A DNA stretch of 64,000 nt from Vibrio cyclitrophicus (GCA_023206055.1 CP065366.1:2852001-2916000), one strand, 5' to 3'. Numbered from the stretch's first letter, positions 8,166 to 17,800 are shown. Notes: a model not told the origin generated them from the letters alone. Made by a program: numbers and translations.

Positions 8166-10424
8166 ATGCGTTGGTTATACGTCGTTAGCCTATTTATTTT
8201 AAGCTTAAGCACATCGGTTAATGCGTCGGTCTATTCATCGGCGCTGCTCAATGAAGCCAATAACTTGGTTGAGATCGAGCCGAGCCAAGCAAAACAAATG
8301 GCCAACAGCTACCTAACGCTTCGTGTCCTTTCTGATCAACGCGAGAAAAGCCCTTCGGCGATTTCTCGCGAAGAGACAGACTCTTCGATTCGAACGCCAA
8401 ACAGCAGCATCGATGCCTACAAGATCTTAGCGAAAGCCGAGTACAACCTTGGCAACATTCGCATTGCGATTCAGCACATCGACAAAGCCTCTGAGCTCGC
8501 AAAAACCTATAAGCTTGAGTACCTAAAACTGGATCTAGAGATCCTAAAAGTACGCTTACTTTGGCTAAGTGACAGAAAGTCCGTCAAAGCAAAGGCAGAG
8601 CTGGCCAATATTGAAACAAACCTAGAATCGGTGAATAAAACCTTACGTCTGACGGAAGGCATTACCTATCGTTTGATCATGTTGAAAGCCGATATCGCCT
8701 CTTACGATAACAAGATCGATGAAGCGGAAAAGTTCTACCAAGAAGCGAAGACCTATCTCGACCAGCGTTACTCTGAAAAAGTGACCATCGATTACCACAT
8801 CTCGGTCGGCGAATTTTACCTGAACCACAAAGAGTACAACCACGCGCTATCTGAGTTGTTGTATGGTTACTGGAAGTCGGTAGAAGGCAACTTGAGCTCT
8901 CGTTTGGCTAAAGTAAACCGCCTACTGGCACAGCTTTTCTTTGAGCGCCAAGTATTAGACAAAGCACTAGAGCACCTATCTCAAGCCGCTGATTTTTATG
9001 ATAACTTTGAAAATTCTCCAGTATTAGCACAAGTGCTTAAGAAAATGGGCGATGTGTACTTTTACCAAGGTAAATACAACCTTGCCCTAGTGCATTTCTT
9101 CAACGTCCTGGATCATGAAAGTACTGACCGAGATATCTACCAAGTCATTGATATTCGTCTAAGTTTATCGGCAACCTATTTACGTCTTTATAATTACCCT
9201 CTTGCAGAGCAGTACCTAACCCGTGCCCTCGAACTGTTGGAGTACACGGACATTCCGAAACTGGAAGGTCGTGCTGCACTGCTATCAGCAGGTTTGGCTT
9301 ATCATCTGCAAGAAAGTGAAGACGTGATAAAGCATGCGACACGTGCGCTTGAGATCTCACGTCAGATAGAGAACATGCGCCTGTCACAACGCTCGTACTA
9401 CTTACTCTCTTTAGGTTATGAACAGGCAGGTCGCCCACAGCAAGCATTGGCAAACCTTAAGCAGTACAACAGCCTTGTCTCTTTAGAGCAGCAAAAACTT
9501 AACCGTGTTGGCGAAGACGCGTTCCGTCAACAGAAAGAATTTGCCGAACAAACTCTGCACTACGCAGGCCAAGCGCAAGAGCTAGAGCAATACAAACTGG
9601 AGCATCGTAAGTTCCAAAAGATATCATTCGCCCTATTCTTGTTCAGCATTATCTTGTTCTTCTTTGTGTTGCGTCGCGGCTACATCATTCAAACCTTAGC
9701 CAAAGAAGTGGACTCACTGCGCACCGACCTATTTACGCACTCACGTTCAAAGCTTCCTAACCTAAGAATGCTCAATGCGAAGCTCTCAAATTCATTGGAA
9801 CAAACCAGCCAAACCTTTGAGCAATGGCAGCTTGGCGAATTGATTCATGAGCCACTCAACGACCGTTTACGCTTCGTGATGATTGATTTGCCGTTCTTAC
9901 GCAATATGTACACGCAGAACGGTTACAAAGCCGGTCTAGAACTCGAAGACGCTTTCGGTGAGTTCCTAAAATCTAAGCTTGAAGGCCCAGCTCGAGTCTA
10001 CCACTTCTCGGATGCGAACCTGCTTTATATCGAGCCAAACGCTGACCGCGATTTATCTCCTGAGGCAATGTTCAGAAAGATTCAATCTTGGGTGAATGAC
10101 TTCGAGCCAGAACGTAACATCAACCGAACGGTCCGTATGGGTATCGCTGACTACCCGTTTTTGCCTCGCGCATACACCGCGATTAACGATCAAGAGCTGC
10201 TCGACGTATTATTAATGTCGACCAATCTAGCTCGTGAGATCAGTCTCAAAGAGCGCACTAGCCAATGGGTCTATCTAAAAGCTATCGATAATGCACCGGC
10301 AGCAAGCCTTGCAACTGGTAACATAAGAGAAGCATGTAAACATGCGATTAATCAAGGGTTAATAAAAATACAATCGTCGTACCAGAATGAGGACAACATC
10401 AAAAAAATGCTAAAAGATGACTAA
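8166..10424 (+). CDS. TPR-repeat membrane protein with a degenerate GGDEF domain
   Basis: The 752-residue protein has a signal peptide (1-21), a long periplasmic stretch of tetratricopeptide-like helices (~45-440; for example VLKKMGDVYFYQGKYNLALVH), one membrane helix near 484-503 (FALFLFSIILFFFVL) and a cytoplasmic C-terminus. That end begins like a GGDEF domain (HSRSKLPNLRML in place of DxLTGLxNRR), but the GGDEF signature itself is gone, replaced near residue 620 by a DANLLYIEP segment. It therefore should not make cyclic di-GMP and may act as a sensor or binding partner. The neighbouring gene, 118 bases downstream, is a diguanylate cyclase. Ligand and partners are unknown. Confidence 0.7.
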   Translation: MRWLYVVSLFILSLSTSVNASVYSSALLNEANNLVEIEPSQAKQMANSYLTLRVLSDQREKSPSAISREETDSSIRTPNSSIDAYKILAKAEYNLGNIRIAIQHIDKASELAKTYKLEYLKLDLEILKVRLLWLSDRKSVKAKAELANIETNLESVNKTLRLTEGITYRLIMLKADIASYDNKIDEAEKFYQEAKTYLDQRYSEKVTIDYHISVGEFYLNHKEYNHALSELLYGYWKSVEGNLSSRLAKVNRLLAQLFFERQVLDKALEHLSQAADFYDNFENSPVLAQVLKKMGDVYFYQGKYNLALVHFFNVLDHESTDRDIYQVIDIRLSLSATYLRLYNYPLAEQYLTRALELLEYTDIPKLEGRAALLSAGLAYHLQESEDVIKHATRALEISRQIENMRLSQRSYYLLSLGYEQAGRPQQALANLKQYNSLVSLEQQKLNRVGEDAFRQQKEFAEQTLHYAGQAQELEQYKLEHRKFQKISFALFLFSIILFFFVLRRGYIIQTLAKEVDSLRTDLFTHSRSKLPNLRMLNAKLSNSLEQTSQTFEQWQLGELIHEPLNDRLRFVMIDLPFLRNMYTQNGYKAGLELEDAFGEFLKSKLEGPARVYHFSDANLLYIEPNADRDLSPEAMFRKIQSWVNDFEPERNINRTVRMGIADYPFLPRAYTAINDQELLDVLLMSTNLAREISLKERTSQWVYLKAIDNAPAASLATGNIREACKHAINQGLIKIQSSYQNEDNIKKMLKDD

Positions 10425-10542
10425 TTTGCGAACGGTTAAGAGCAGCAAGTCGTGACCTTATTTTTAGTTTTGTTATTATCGCTATAACGGAATTTCATCA
10501 AAATGATCGAGATCGGTCTACGCGGCGCTAATAAATACATCT

Positions 10543-12108
10543 ATGGGCATTCTTGAAAAAGACATTCAGGCGCAACTCCACCAGCTGAAATCTCAGTTGG
10601 AGCAAGTCCGTTTGACGCAAAGAGACACCTCGTTCAAGTTTATTAGAGAACAAAAAGTTCTAAAGCGTATCGTCACATCTTTAAGTGACGCATGTGTTGG
10701 CAGCAACAGCCATTTAGATGAAAATCTCATTGCCCTTAGGGAAGAGCTAGAAAAACAAAAAGACATTAGCTCGATGATCCCAAAGCTGGCGGTATTAGAA
10801 AGGATGCTTAAGCAGAAAACGTTGGCTATGGATAAACAGAACGGATATCTGGACGATAGCATTAAGCACAGTGGGGAAACGCTGCAACGCATAACTGGCC
10901 TTCCAGCACAGCTAAAACGCGACCTACGAAACTTACTTAGCTTCTCCGAATGCAATGGCAGTCAGAAAGTCGACCATGCCATGAAACTTCTCGGTATTTA
11001 TGAGCGTGCCATAAAGATTATGGCGAATAACTCACGCACGCATTTTGCCGACGCTGCACAATCTCCAGAGCAAGAACTCCTTTCTGACCTATCAAACGAA
11101 TTACAACACTTGATCACTGAACTCGACTTCGAGGGTGAATCGGGTGATCTGCTTACCGATATTCGAGCAAAACTGCTGCTTGGTGTTTCAACACAAAACC
11201 TACTTGAGCTGACGCTTCAAATTCTCAAGCTGGTTATTGAAGGTACCAATCTAGAACGTAAAAAGTCTGAACAATTTATTGATCAGCTTAACTCTTCTCT
11301 AGCGTCCAGCATCAAAACGGCAGACCAAAATGCCGACCAGAGCCAGAGCTACTTTGAGCACCGCCAAGGTCTGAACTCTGAGTTAAATGAACTTGTCACT
11401 AGAAGCCAAAGTTCGGTAGATAAAGCGAAGGATATTGATAGTTTAAAGCTGTCGATTAACCCGCTACTCAGTGAAATCGCCTCTCTTTCGGAAAGGTTGA
11501 ACCACGCAGAGCAAAAAGAACGAGCTCTGATAGAGAGAATGAGTTACGGAAAGACTCAGTTAGATTCACTCTATGAAGTGACCCAAGATTACCGTAAACG
11601 TTTGGAAGATCAGGCTCAGCGTATGCTGCTTGATCCTCTAACCAAGGTTTACAATCGCACTGCTTTTACCGATCGCTTAGAGCTTGAGTACCGCCGCTGG
11701 ATCCGCGCGCAGCACTCGCTACGTGTAGTCCTGCTCGACATCGACAACTTCAAAGCCATCAACGACAGCTTTGGTTATACCGCGGGTGATAAGGCACTTA
11801 AAATCATCGCAAGAACCATCACCAAAGAAGCAGGCACAACTGATACTGTGGCTCGCTTTTCAGGTGAAGAGTTCGTCTTACTGCTACCAGAGCAAACCGA
11901 TGAATATTGCCACCAGGTGATTCAAAACATCCAAGCTCAAGTAAGCCGCTTACCCTTTAAGTTCCGTGACCAACAAATCACGATTACCCTATGCGCGGTA
12001 AGTACTCAGTTTAAAGAGTCAGATACACCTGAAGAAGTGTTAGAACGGCTCAATACAACGCTAAATAAAGCAAAACAACGCGGTAACAACCAACTTGTTT
12101 GGCACTAA
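10543..12108 (+). CDS. Cytoplasmic diguanylate cyclase (GGDEF variant SGEEF) with coiled-coil N-terminus
   Basis: GGDEF proteins join two GTP into cyclic di-GMP, which promotes attachment and represses motility. This 521-residue protein has no signal or membrane segment. Residues 1-360 are mostly charged helices with coiled-coil character; DPLTKVYNRTAF opens the catalytic domain near residue 365, and the signature reads SGEEF at 440-444. The first glycine is replaced by serine, a change tolerated in some active cyclases. The RxxD inhibitory site five residues before the signature is absent (TTD remains), so product inhibition may be weak. It probably shares regulation with the TPR/degenerate-GGDEF gene upstream. 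Confidence 0.82.
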   Translation: MGILEKDIQAQLHQLKSQLEQVRLTQRDTSFKFIREQKVLKRIVTSLSDACVGSNSHLDENLIALREELEKQKDISSMIPKLAVLERMLKQKTLAMDKQNGYLDDSIKHSGETLQRITGLPAQLKRDLRNLLSFSECNGSQKVDHAMKLLGIYERAIKIMANNSRTHFADAAQSPEQELLSDLSNELQHLITELDFEGESGDLLTDIRAKLLLGVSTQNLLELTLQILKLVIEGTNLERKKSEQFIDQLNSSLASSIKTADQNADQSQSYFEHRQGLNSELNELVTRSQSSVDKAKDIDSLKLSINPLLSEIASLSERLNHAEQKERALIERMSYGKTQLDSLYEVTQDYRKRLEDQAQRMLLDPLTKVYNRTAFTDRLELEYRRWIRAQHSLRVVLLDIDNFKAINDSFGYTAGDKALKIIARTITKEAGTTDTVARFSGEEFVLLLPEQTDEYCHQVIQNIQAQVSRLPFKFRDQQITITLCAVSTQFKESDTPEEVLERLNTTLNKAKQRGNNQLVWH

Positions 12109-12350
12109 GCCAGCCCTAGATTTAATTTATTTCATTTTTTCAAATACTTATCACATACCATTTCCCTCAATGTTTGCTAAGCTAATGATTAACATTCGCT
12201 TAACAAGCATTCTTGGCAAGCAACGCTGTCGTATCCGTTTTGTCTGGTTAACTCTCTCCCACCTTTAACCAAACACTTTCAACGTTTGCTTCTCACTCTC
12301 GAGCCAGAGGGTCATTTCAACGCCCCTGCTCTTTTCAACAAGGAGGCACT

Positions 12351-13715
12351 ATGATCACTCATATCAGCCCTGCCGGTAGCATGGATTTACTCTCTCAACT
12401 AGAGGTTGAGCGTCTTAAGAAAACCGCATCTAGTGATCTGTACCAACTGTATCGTAACTGTACGTTAGCGGTCCTAAACTCGGGTAGCCACACCGACAAC
12501 TCCAAAGAGTTACTCGACAAATATCTGTCGTTCGATGTTGAGGTGGTGCGCCGTGAACGTGGCATCAAACTCGAACTGAGTAACCCACCTGAGCATGCCT
12601 TTGTCGATGGTGAAATCATCAAGGGTATTCAAGAACACCTATTTTCAGTGCTGCGTGACATTGTTTACGTCAACATGCACTTAGCTGATAACCAAAGGCT
12701 CAACCTGACTAATGCCACTCACATTACTAACCTTGTGTTTGGTATATTGAGAAATGCAGGTGCGCTGACGCCGGGCATTGAGCCTAACTTGATCGTGTGT
12801 TGGGGTGGCCACTCGATTAACGCCAACGAATACCAATACACTCGCGAAGTGGGTAATGAATTAGGCCTGCGTGAACTGAACATCTGTACCGGTTGTGGAC
12901 CGGGTGCGATGGAAGGCCCAATGAAAGGAGCGGCTATTGGTCACGCAAAACAGCGTTACACTGATCATCGCTATCTAGGGTTAACAGAGCCTTCAATCAT
13001 TGCGGCTGAGCCACCAAACCCAATCGTGAACGAGCTAGTGATTATGCCAGACATCGAGAAGCGTCTTGAGGCGTTTGTTCGTATGGCGCATGGCATCATC
13101 ATTTTCCCTGGTGGCCCCGGGACGGCTGAAGAGCTGCTGTACATCTTAGGGATCATGATGCATCCGAATAATGCCGAGCAGCCAATGCCGATTGTCTTAA
13201 CTGGCTCGAAAGAGAGCGAAGCTTACTTCCGCTCAATCGATAAGTTCATTGGTGAAACTCTAGGACCTGATGCGCAGAAACATTATGAGATCGTGATTGA
13301 CGACCCAGCACGCGCTGCGAAGATCATGAAGCAAGCGATGCCAGATGTACGCTCTCACCGTAAAGAGACCGGCGATGCCTATAGCTACAACTGGTCACTG
13401 CATATTGAACCTGAGTTCCAACTGCCATTCGACCCGACTCATGAGTCTATGGCGGCGCTTGATCTTCATATGGACCAAAAAACAGAGAGCCTAGCCGCTA
13501 ATTTACGTAAAGCGTTCTCAGGCATTGTGGCAGGTAACGTCAAAGCTGAGGGTATTCTGGAGATCGAGAAGCACGGCCCGTTCCTAATTGATGGCGACAA
13601 AGAGCTAATGACTAAAATGGACCAACTGCTGAATGACTTTGTTGAGCAACATCGAATGAAGTTACCGGGCGGTACGGACTACGTGCCTTGCTATAAAATC
13701 GCACCGAGCGATTAA
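12351..13715 (+). CDS. ppnN: Pyrimidine/purine nucleotide 5'-monophosphate nucleosidase PpnN
   Basis: PpnN cleaves nucleoside monophosphates to base and ribose-5-phosphate; in E. coli it binds (p)ppGpp, which adjusts its activity during stringent responses. At 454 residues it has exactly the E. coli length and starts with nearly the same residues (MITHISPAGSMDLLSQLEVE). The LOG-family motif PGGPGTAEE lies at 253-261, with GCGPGAMEGPMKG at 181-193 completing the nucleotide pocket. AAGGAGGCACT precedes the ATG. A terminator follows at 13831. Confidence 0.95.
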   Translation: MITHISPAGSMDLLSQLEVERLKKTASSDLYQLYRNCTLAVLNSGSHTDNSKELLDKYLSFDVEVVRRERGIKLELSNPPEHAFVDGEIIKGIQEHLFSVLRDIVYVNMHLADNQRLNLTNATHITNLVFGILRNAGALTPGIEPNLIVCWGGHSINANEYQYTREVGNELGLRELNICTGCGPGAMEGPMKGAAIGHAKQRYTDHRYLGLTEPSIIAAEPPNPIVNELVIMPDIEKRLEAFVRMAHGIIIFPGGPGTAEELLYILGIMMHPNNAEQPMPIVLTGSKESEAYFRSIDKFIGETLGPDAQKHYEIVIDDPARAAKIMKQAMPDVRSHRKETGDAYSYNWSLHIEPEFQLPFDPTHESMAALDLHMDQKTESLAANLRKAFSGIVAGNVKAEGILEIEKHGPFLIDGDKELMTKMDQLLNDFVEQHRMKLPGGTDYVPCYKIAPSD

Positions 13716-13830
13716 GCACACTCATTCACGAGTAACCAAACAAGTGATAACCAATTGGCAGGCATAAAGTTAATCAGGTTATGACGTTTACGTCGCTAAC
13801 GTTTCAACTCACCTAGTGATACGTTACTAT

Positions 13831-13854
13831 AAGGGGCTAGCAGCCCCTTTTTTA
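13831..13854 (+). terminator. Rho-independent terminator after ppnN
   Basis: An 8-bp stem (AAGGGGCT / AGCCCCTT) with a 3-base loop runs into TTTTTT. It ends 21 bases before the xni ATG, so xni probably needs another promoter or read-through. Confidence 0.85.
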
Positions 13855-13875
13855 TTGCCTATTTAGTGGAAACTT

Positions 13876-14649
13876 ATGTCTATCCATCTTGTTATTATCG
13901 ATGCCTTAAACCTCATCCGACGCGTGCACTCTGTTCAGCCGGATCCAACCGATATAGCAAGAACCATCACCACCACTACTCGCACTCTCAATAAGATTCT
14001 GAATGAATCAAAGCCCACCCACATCATCGCGGTATTTGATCACCATTTACAAGACCGAGGTTGGCGCGCAGATGTGCTCCCTGCTTATAAGCAGAACCGT
14101 AAACCGATGCCAGAACCATTGATGAAAGGCCTTGATGCTATTCAACAAGCTTGGTGGGAGTTAGGCATTGATTCACTGCTGTCTGATGGCGATGAAGCAG
14201 ATGATCTCGTCGCAACACTGGCAAAGAAAGTGGCTGACCACGGAGAAATCGTCACCATAATCTCGACAGACAAAGGGTATTGCCAGCTGCTATCACCCAC
14301 TCTACAGATCCGAGATTACTTCCAGCACCGCTGGTTAGACAAACCCTTTATCGAAGCTGAGTTTGGCGTAAAACCCGAACAACTGGCAGATTACTGGGGA
14401 TTAACGGGCGTAAGCTCTAGCCAAGTACCAGGTATCCCAGGTGTCGGGCCAAAAGCAGCCAAAGAGATATTGACCACTTACCCAGATATAGAAGCAGCTT
14501 ACCAAGCAGAAGACCTACCGAAAAAGTATCGTAAAAAGTTCGACGAACACATCGAATCCGCTCGTGTATGTAAGCAAGTATCGGCACTCAAAACCGATAT
14601 TGATTTAGGGTTCAATCTACAAGACATTCGTTACGAAGCAAACGCCTAA
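13876..14649 (+). CDS. xni: Flap endonuclease Xni (polymerase I 5'-nuclease-like)
   Basis: Xni is a stand-alone homologue of the 5'-nuclease domain of DNA polymerase I and cuts flapped DNA during replication or repair. The 257-residue protein has the metal-binding acidic residues expected (D9 in VIIDALNL; DGDEADD near 100; STDKGY near 130). A helix-hairpin-helix segment (VPGIPGVGPKAA, ~191-202) follows. Length and sequence match E. coli Xni (formerly ExoIX), and it lies close to ppnN in both genomes. Confidence 0.93.
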   Translation: MSIHLVIIDALNLIRRVHSVQPDPTDIARTITTTTRTLNKILNESKPTHIIAVFDHHLQDRGWRADVLPAYKQNRKPMPEPLMKGLDAIQQAWWELGIDSLLSDGDEADDLVATLAKKVADHGEIVTIISTDKGYCQLLSPTLQIRDYFQHRWLDKPFIEAEFGVKPEQLADYWGLTGVSSSQVPGIPGVGPKAAKEILTTYPDIEAAYQAEDLPKKYRKKFDEHIESARVCKQVSALKTDIDLGFNLQDIRYEANA

Positions 14650-14677
14650 GTCCCTGTTTCACAAAGACACAATTTCT

Positions 14678-14703
14678 AAAAGGCTCTATTGTAGAAAGCC
14701 TTT
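14678..14703 (+). terminator. Weak hairpin after xni
   Basis: AAAGGCT pairs with AGCCTTT around a loop that itself contains TCTA/TAGA complementarity. Only three Ts follow, so it is a moderate terminator candidate for xni. Confidence 0.45.
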
Positions 14704-14726
14704 GTTATGTAATGCCTCTAATACAA

Positions 14727-14751
14727 AAAATGCCCCTTAAAGGAGCATTTT
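14727..14751 (-). terminator. Rho-independent terminator of the gcvA-rlmM operon
   Basis: A 10-bp stem with one mismatch (AAAATGCTCC / GGGGCATTTT read on the minus strand) is followed by T6. It lies 28 bases beyond the rlmM stop. Confidence 0.8.
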
Positions 14752-14779
14752 CTTTATCACTGACATAGTAATGAAAATA

Positions 14780-15871
14780 TTAGTACGGCGAGATATTCGA
14801 AAGCGACTGAATATGAACCGTGATTTCTTCGCGGTCATGATATAGGTGCTTCGCCTGCATCTTGAATTTAACTTTGTTATCGATAAGGAACTGTTTTAGG
14901 TTCTCGATATCTTGCAGTACTTCATCGTAGCGACCTTTCATTGGCAGCTTAAGGTTAAACAGAGCTTCTTTCGCCCAGCCTTTGATGATCCACTCACCCA
15001 TTAAGTGAGCAACACGTGCAGGTTTCTCAACCATGTCACAAATAATCCAAGTCACGTTCTTACGATCAGGTTCGAACTTAAAGCCATCCACCATGTGGTG
15101 CTTAATTTGACCCGTTTCCATTAGGCTATCTGCCATCATGCCGTTATCGACACAGTGAACAAACATAGAGCGCTTAACCAATTGGTAAGTCCAACCACCT
15201 GGGCACGCACCTAAATCTACGCCCCACATACCCGGAGCCAGACGCTCGTCCCACTCATCACGAGGGATGAATACGTGGAATGCTTCTTCTAGCTTCAATG
15301 TAGAACGGCTTGGCGCATCTGATGGGAATTTCAAACGAGGAATGCCCATGAAGAACTGTGAGTTGTTGGTTGGGTAAGAGTAACCAACAAAGCAGTGACC
15401 CGGCGCAATAAAGCATAAATGAAGCACTGGCTTCTTAGCGTTATCTTTCGCAGTCATCAGGCCTTTACCACGCATTGCTTGACGCATCGGCACGGTAAAC
15501 TTACGGCAGAACTTCAAAAGCTCTTTCGCTTCATTGGTATCTGGCGTTTCAATACGGATATCACCACAACGTGGGAAACCTTCTTTCTCAGAAAGCGCCT
15601 CAAGAATTGGAGAGATACGATCGTCTGTTGGGAGATCTTTGATTTCAACAGCAACCGCTAACATTTGACGAGCAAAGATCAGTGATTGGAAATCAACTTC
15701 TTTGATCAGCTTATCGGCTTCGCCAGCTTGATAACATTCAAACAATACAAAGCCTGTATTGCTCTTTAAGCGAGGAAAACCAAACACTTCCAGTTGTGTT
15801 GCCTTGTCTTGAATTTCGCCAGCACATTCTTTTTCAAAACCAGAGCGACAATAAAGTAGTACGTGTTTCAC
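14780..15871 (-). CDS. rlmM: 23S rRNA 2'-O-ribose methyltransferase RlmM (C2498)
   Basis: RlmM methylates the ribose of C2498 in 23S rRNA before 50S assembly is complete, using S-adenosylmethionine. The open frame extends 32 codons further upstream, but the family N-terminus (MKHVLLYCRSGFEKECAGEI) begins at a GTG at 15869-15871 with GAGGTAA in front, giving 363 residues against 366 in E. coli. The SAM-binding VDLGACPGGWTYQL motif and a THUMP-like N-terminal part are present. The GTG overlaps the ygdD stop as GTGA, the sign of a tightly coupled operon. Confidence 0.95.
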   Translation of the reverse strand: MKHVLLYCRSGFEKECAGEIQDKATQLEVFGFPRLKSNTGFVLFECYQAGEADKLIKEVDFQSLIFARQMLAVAVEIKDLPTDDRISPILEALSEKEGFPRCGDIRIETPDTNEAKELLKFCRKFTVPMRQAMRGKGLMTAKDNAKKPVLHLCFIAPGHCFVGYSYPTNNSQFFMGIPRLKFPSDAPSRSTLKLEEAFHVFIPRDEWDERLAPGMWGVDLGACPGGWTYQLVKRSMFVHCVDNGMMADSLMETGQIKHHMVDGFKFEPDRKNVTWIICDMVEKPARVAHLMGEWIIKGWAKEALFNLKLPMKGRYDEVLQDIENLKQFLIDNKVKFKMQAKHLYHDREEITVHIQSLSNISPY

Positions 15872-16266
15872 TGAGTTACCTCTTTTATATTCAAAGCAGC
15901 GAAGGAGAAGACTCCCCAACCAATGATAAATAGTAGACCACCAAACGGTGTTATAGGGCCAAACCATTTTATTCCTGTCAGTGCTAAGCCATAAAGGCTG
16001 CCACTAAAACAAAGGATGCCGATGATAAAGCAAATTGCCGCAATGAAAAAATATTTTTGTGATTTAGCGCCAAGTTTCATCTGTAGCAGAGCGCCACACG
16101 CCAATATCGCCAGAGTATGGATAAACTGGTACTGAACACCCGTCTCAAACACGCCTAGCAGATACTCTGTCAAGACAGCTTTTAACCCATGAGCGGCAAA
16201 GGCACCTAGCATTACGGCTATTGCGCCAGAGAAACCTGCAAAGGTGAGTAAATACTTACTTCTCAT
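15868..16266 (-). CDS. ygdD: Inner-membrane protein YgdD (DUF423 family)
   Basis: This 132-residue membrane protein has four hydrophobic helices and the family signatures GAFAAHGL near residue 20 and FSGSLYGLAL near 80. Function is unknown, but its place between gcvA and rlmM is conserved in enterobacteria and here. The start at 16266 is chosen for GAGGTG seven bases upstream and the family N-terminus MRSKYLLTFAGFSGA; a longer frame adds 12 unlikely residues. Its start lies inside the end of the hydrolase gene, and its stop overlaps the rlmM start. Confidence 0.88.
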   Translation of the reverse strand: MRSKYLLTFAGFSGAIAVMLGAFAAHGLKAVLTEYLLGVFETGVQYQFIHTLAILACGALLQMKLGAKSQKYFFIAAICFIIGILCFSGSLYGLALTGIKWFGPITPFGGLLFIIGWGVFSFAALNIKEVTQ

Positions 16267-16879
16267 TAAGCACCTCTTTGATAAACGCCGATAGCTTCTC
16301 AACGGTTAAAGCAATGTTCTGCTGTTCGGTGTAGCCAGAACTCTTACGAGGCTTAAAACTATGGTCGCCATCGGGAATAAATTCAACACGAATAGAACCA
16401 GACAGATCAAAATCAGCAAACTCTTCACGCTTACCAAAGGTGTCACGTTCACCTTGTAAAATTAAACAAGGTTTCTCTAATTCAGCAAGATGCTCACCTT
16501 TGTACTTCTCAGGCTTACCTGGAGGATGGAAAGGAAAACCCAAACACGCCATCGCTGCCACCTTATCAACTTCAGACAAATGGCTCGCCATACGCCCTCC
16601 CATTGATTTTCCGCCAATCACAAGCTTATCAGCATCAACCTGCTCAATAATCTCTTGGTAGGCTTCAAGCAGCTTAGGGGCTCGGTCAGGTGGACGACGC
16701 TTGCCATCTTCAGCACGTTTAATCATGTAAGGGAAATTAAAACGGATAACTCGTATCCCTTTAAAGGCTAACCCTTTTGCCACCGACTGCATGAACTCAT
16801 GATCCATACCTGCGCCAGCACCATGTGCAAAGATAAAGGTGATTGGATTGTCTTCACCATCAATGATGACGTTATTCAT
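16256..16879 (-). CDS. Alpha/beta hydrolase of the KANL3/Tex30-like group
   Basis: The 207-residue protein shows a complete alpha/beta-hydrolase triad: the nucleophile elbow GKSMGG near residues 96-101, the acid in GERDTFGK near 150, and the histidine in GDHSFKPRK near 178. An oxyanion-hole segment AHGAGAGMDHEFM lies near the start. Substrate is unknown. The ATG at 16879 overlaps the gcvA stop by 8 bases, and the stop overlaps ygdD by 11, so it is translated from the gcvA operon. E. coli gcvA-ygdD-rlmM lacks this gene between gcvA and ygdD, so it is an insertion in that operon or a loss in enterics. Confidence 0.85.
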   Translation of the reverse strand: MNNVIIDGEDNPITFIFAHGAGAGMDHEFMQSVAKGLAFKGIRVIRFNFPYMIKRAEDGKRRPPDRAPKLLEAYQEIIEQVDADKLVIGGKSMGGRMASHLSEVDKVAAMACLGFPFHPPGKPEKYKGEHLAELEKPCLILQGERDTFGKREEFADFDLSGSIRVEFIPDGDHSFKPRKSSGYTEQQNIALTVEKLSAFIKEVLNEK

Positions 16880-17780
16880 CGAGTAAATCCTCTTGTTCAC
16901 TTTGCGCTTTCGCCAGCATCCAGTCGCGGAAGGTGGCAATACGGCCCATGTCAGCTTGTTTCTCATGACAAACCACATAGAAGGCATTCTTGCTCACCAA
17001 CACTTCGTCAAAAGGCGCAATCAAACGACCCGCTTCGATTTCAGGTTGCGCCAACACGTTGTTACCCAGTGCAATGCCTTGGCCGTGAGCTGCCGCCTGC
17101 AACACCATGGTTGAGTGACTAAAGATAGGACCGTGATTGACGTTTACGCCATCAATGCCATTTTGCTTGGCAAACTGCTTCCAATCCTTTCGAGAAGTAT
17201 CATGCAGTAACGTATGACATGCCAAATCACTGAGCGTTTCTAACGGCTTGGCTCCTAGCAACACCGAAGGTGAGCATAAAGGAATTAAATATTCTTGATA
17301 AAGCTTATCGGCTCTTAAACCAGACCAATTGCCTCTCCCATAATAGATAGCTACGTCTACGTCATCGGTCAGCGAGCCTTCATCCATATCAACGGCTTTG
17401 ATTCGCACATCAATATCAGGCTCTTGTTGATTAAAGTCAGCGAGTCTTGGCACTAACCATTGAATCGCAAAGCTTGGAGGTAAGCTGATGGTCAATGCAC
17501 CCTTCTCACTTCGCTCAAGCACTTTATCCGTCGCTTCAGCAAGTGATGTGAAAATATCTTTGATATCCAAGAAGTAGCTTTGTCCTTCTTCAGTCAGCAA
17601 CAAAGAACGATTCCTTCGACGAAAAAGCTTCAGAGACAAAAACTCTTCCAGCGCTTTGATCTGATGACTGACGGCAGCTTGAGTAACAAACAGCTCTTCT
17701 GCAGCGCGCGTAAAACTCAAGTGTCGAGCTGCGGCTTCAAACACTCTTAGCGAGTTTAATGGGGGTAATCGACGAGACAT
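16872..17780 (-). CDS. gcvA: LysR-type regulator GcvA
   Basis: GcvA activates the glycine cleavage operon with glycine and transcribes against the small RNA gene gcvB, which it also activates. The 302-residue protein matches E. coli GcvA nearly throughout: LRVFEAAARHLSFTRAAEEL and VTQAAVSHQIKALE in the winged helix (residues ~11-50), then FRRRNRSLLLTEEGQ. The effector domain includes VDVAIYYGRGNW and IFSHSTMVLQAA. GcvB stands divergently upstream, which supports the assignment. It leads an operon with the hydrolase, ygdD and rlmM. Confidence 0.96.
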   Translation of the reverse strand: MSRRLPPLNSLRVFEAAARHLSFTRAAEELFVTQAAVSHQIKALEEFLSLKLFRRRNRSLLLTEEGQSYFLDIKDIFTSLAEATDKVLERSEKGALTISLPPSFAIQWLVPRLADFNQQEPDIDVRIKAVDMDEGSLTDDVDVAIYYGRGNWSGLRADKLYQEYLIPLCSPSVLLGAKPLETLSDLACHTLLHDTSRKDWKQFAKQNGIDGVNVNHGPIFSHSTMVLQAAAHGQGIALGNNVLAQPEIEAGRLIAPFDEVLVSKNAFYVVCHEKQADMGRIATFRDWMLAKAQSEQEDLLDE

Positions 17781-17800
17781 AGTTACTCTCTAAATAAGCA

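Noticed and set aside
15872..15967. 32-codon N-terminal extension of rlmM
   Set aside because: It runs through ygdD in another frame; the GTG at 15871 has a ribosome site and matches the family N-terminus.
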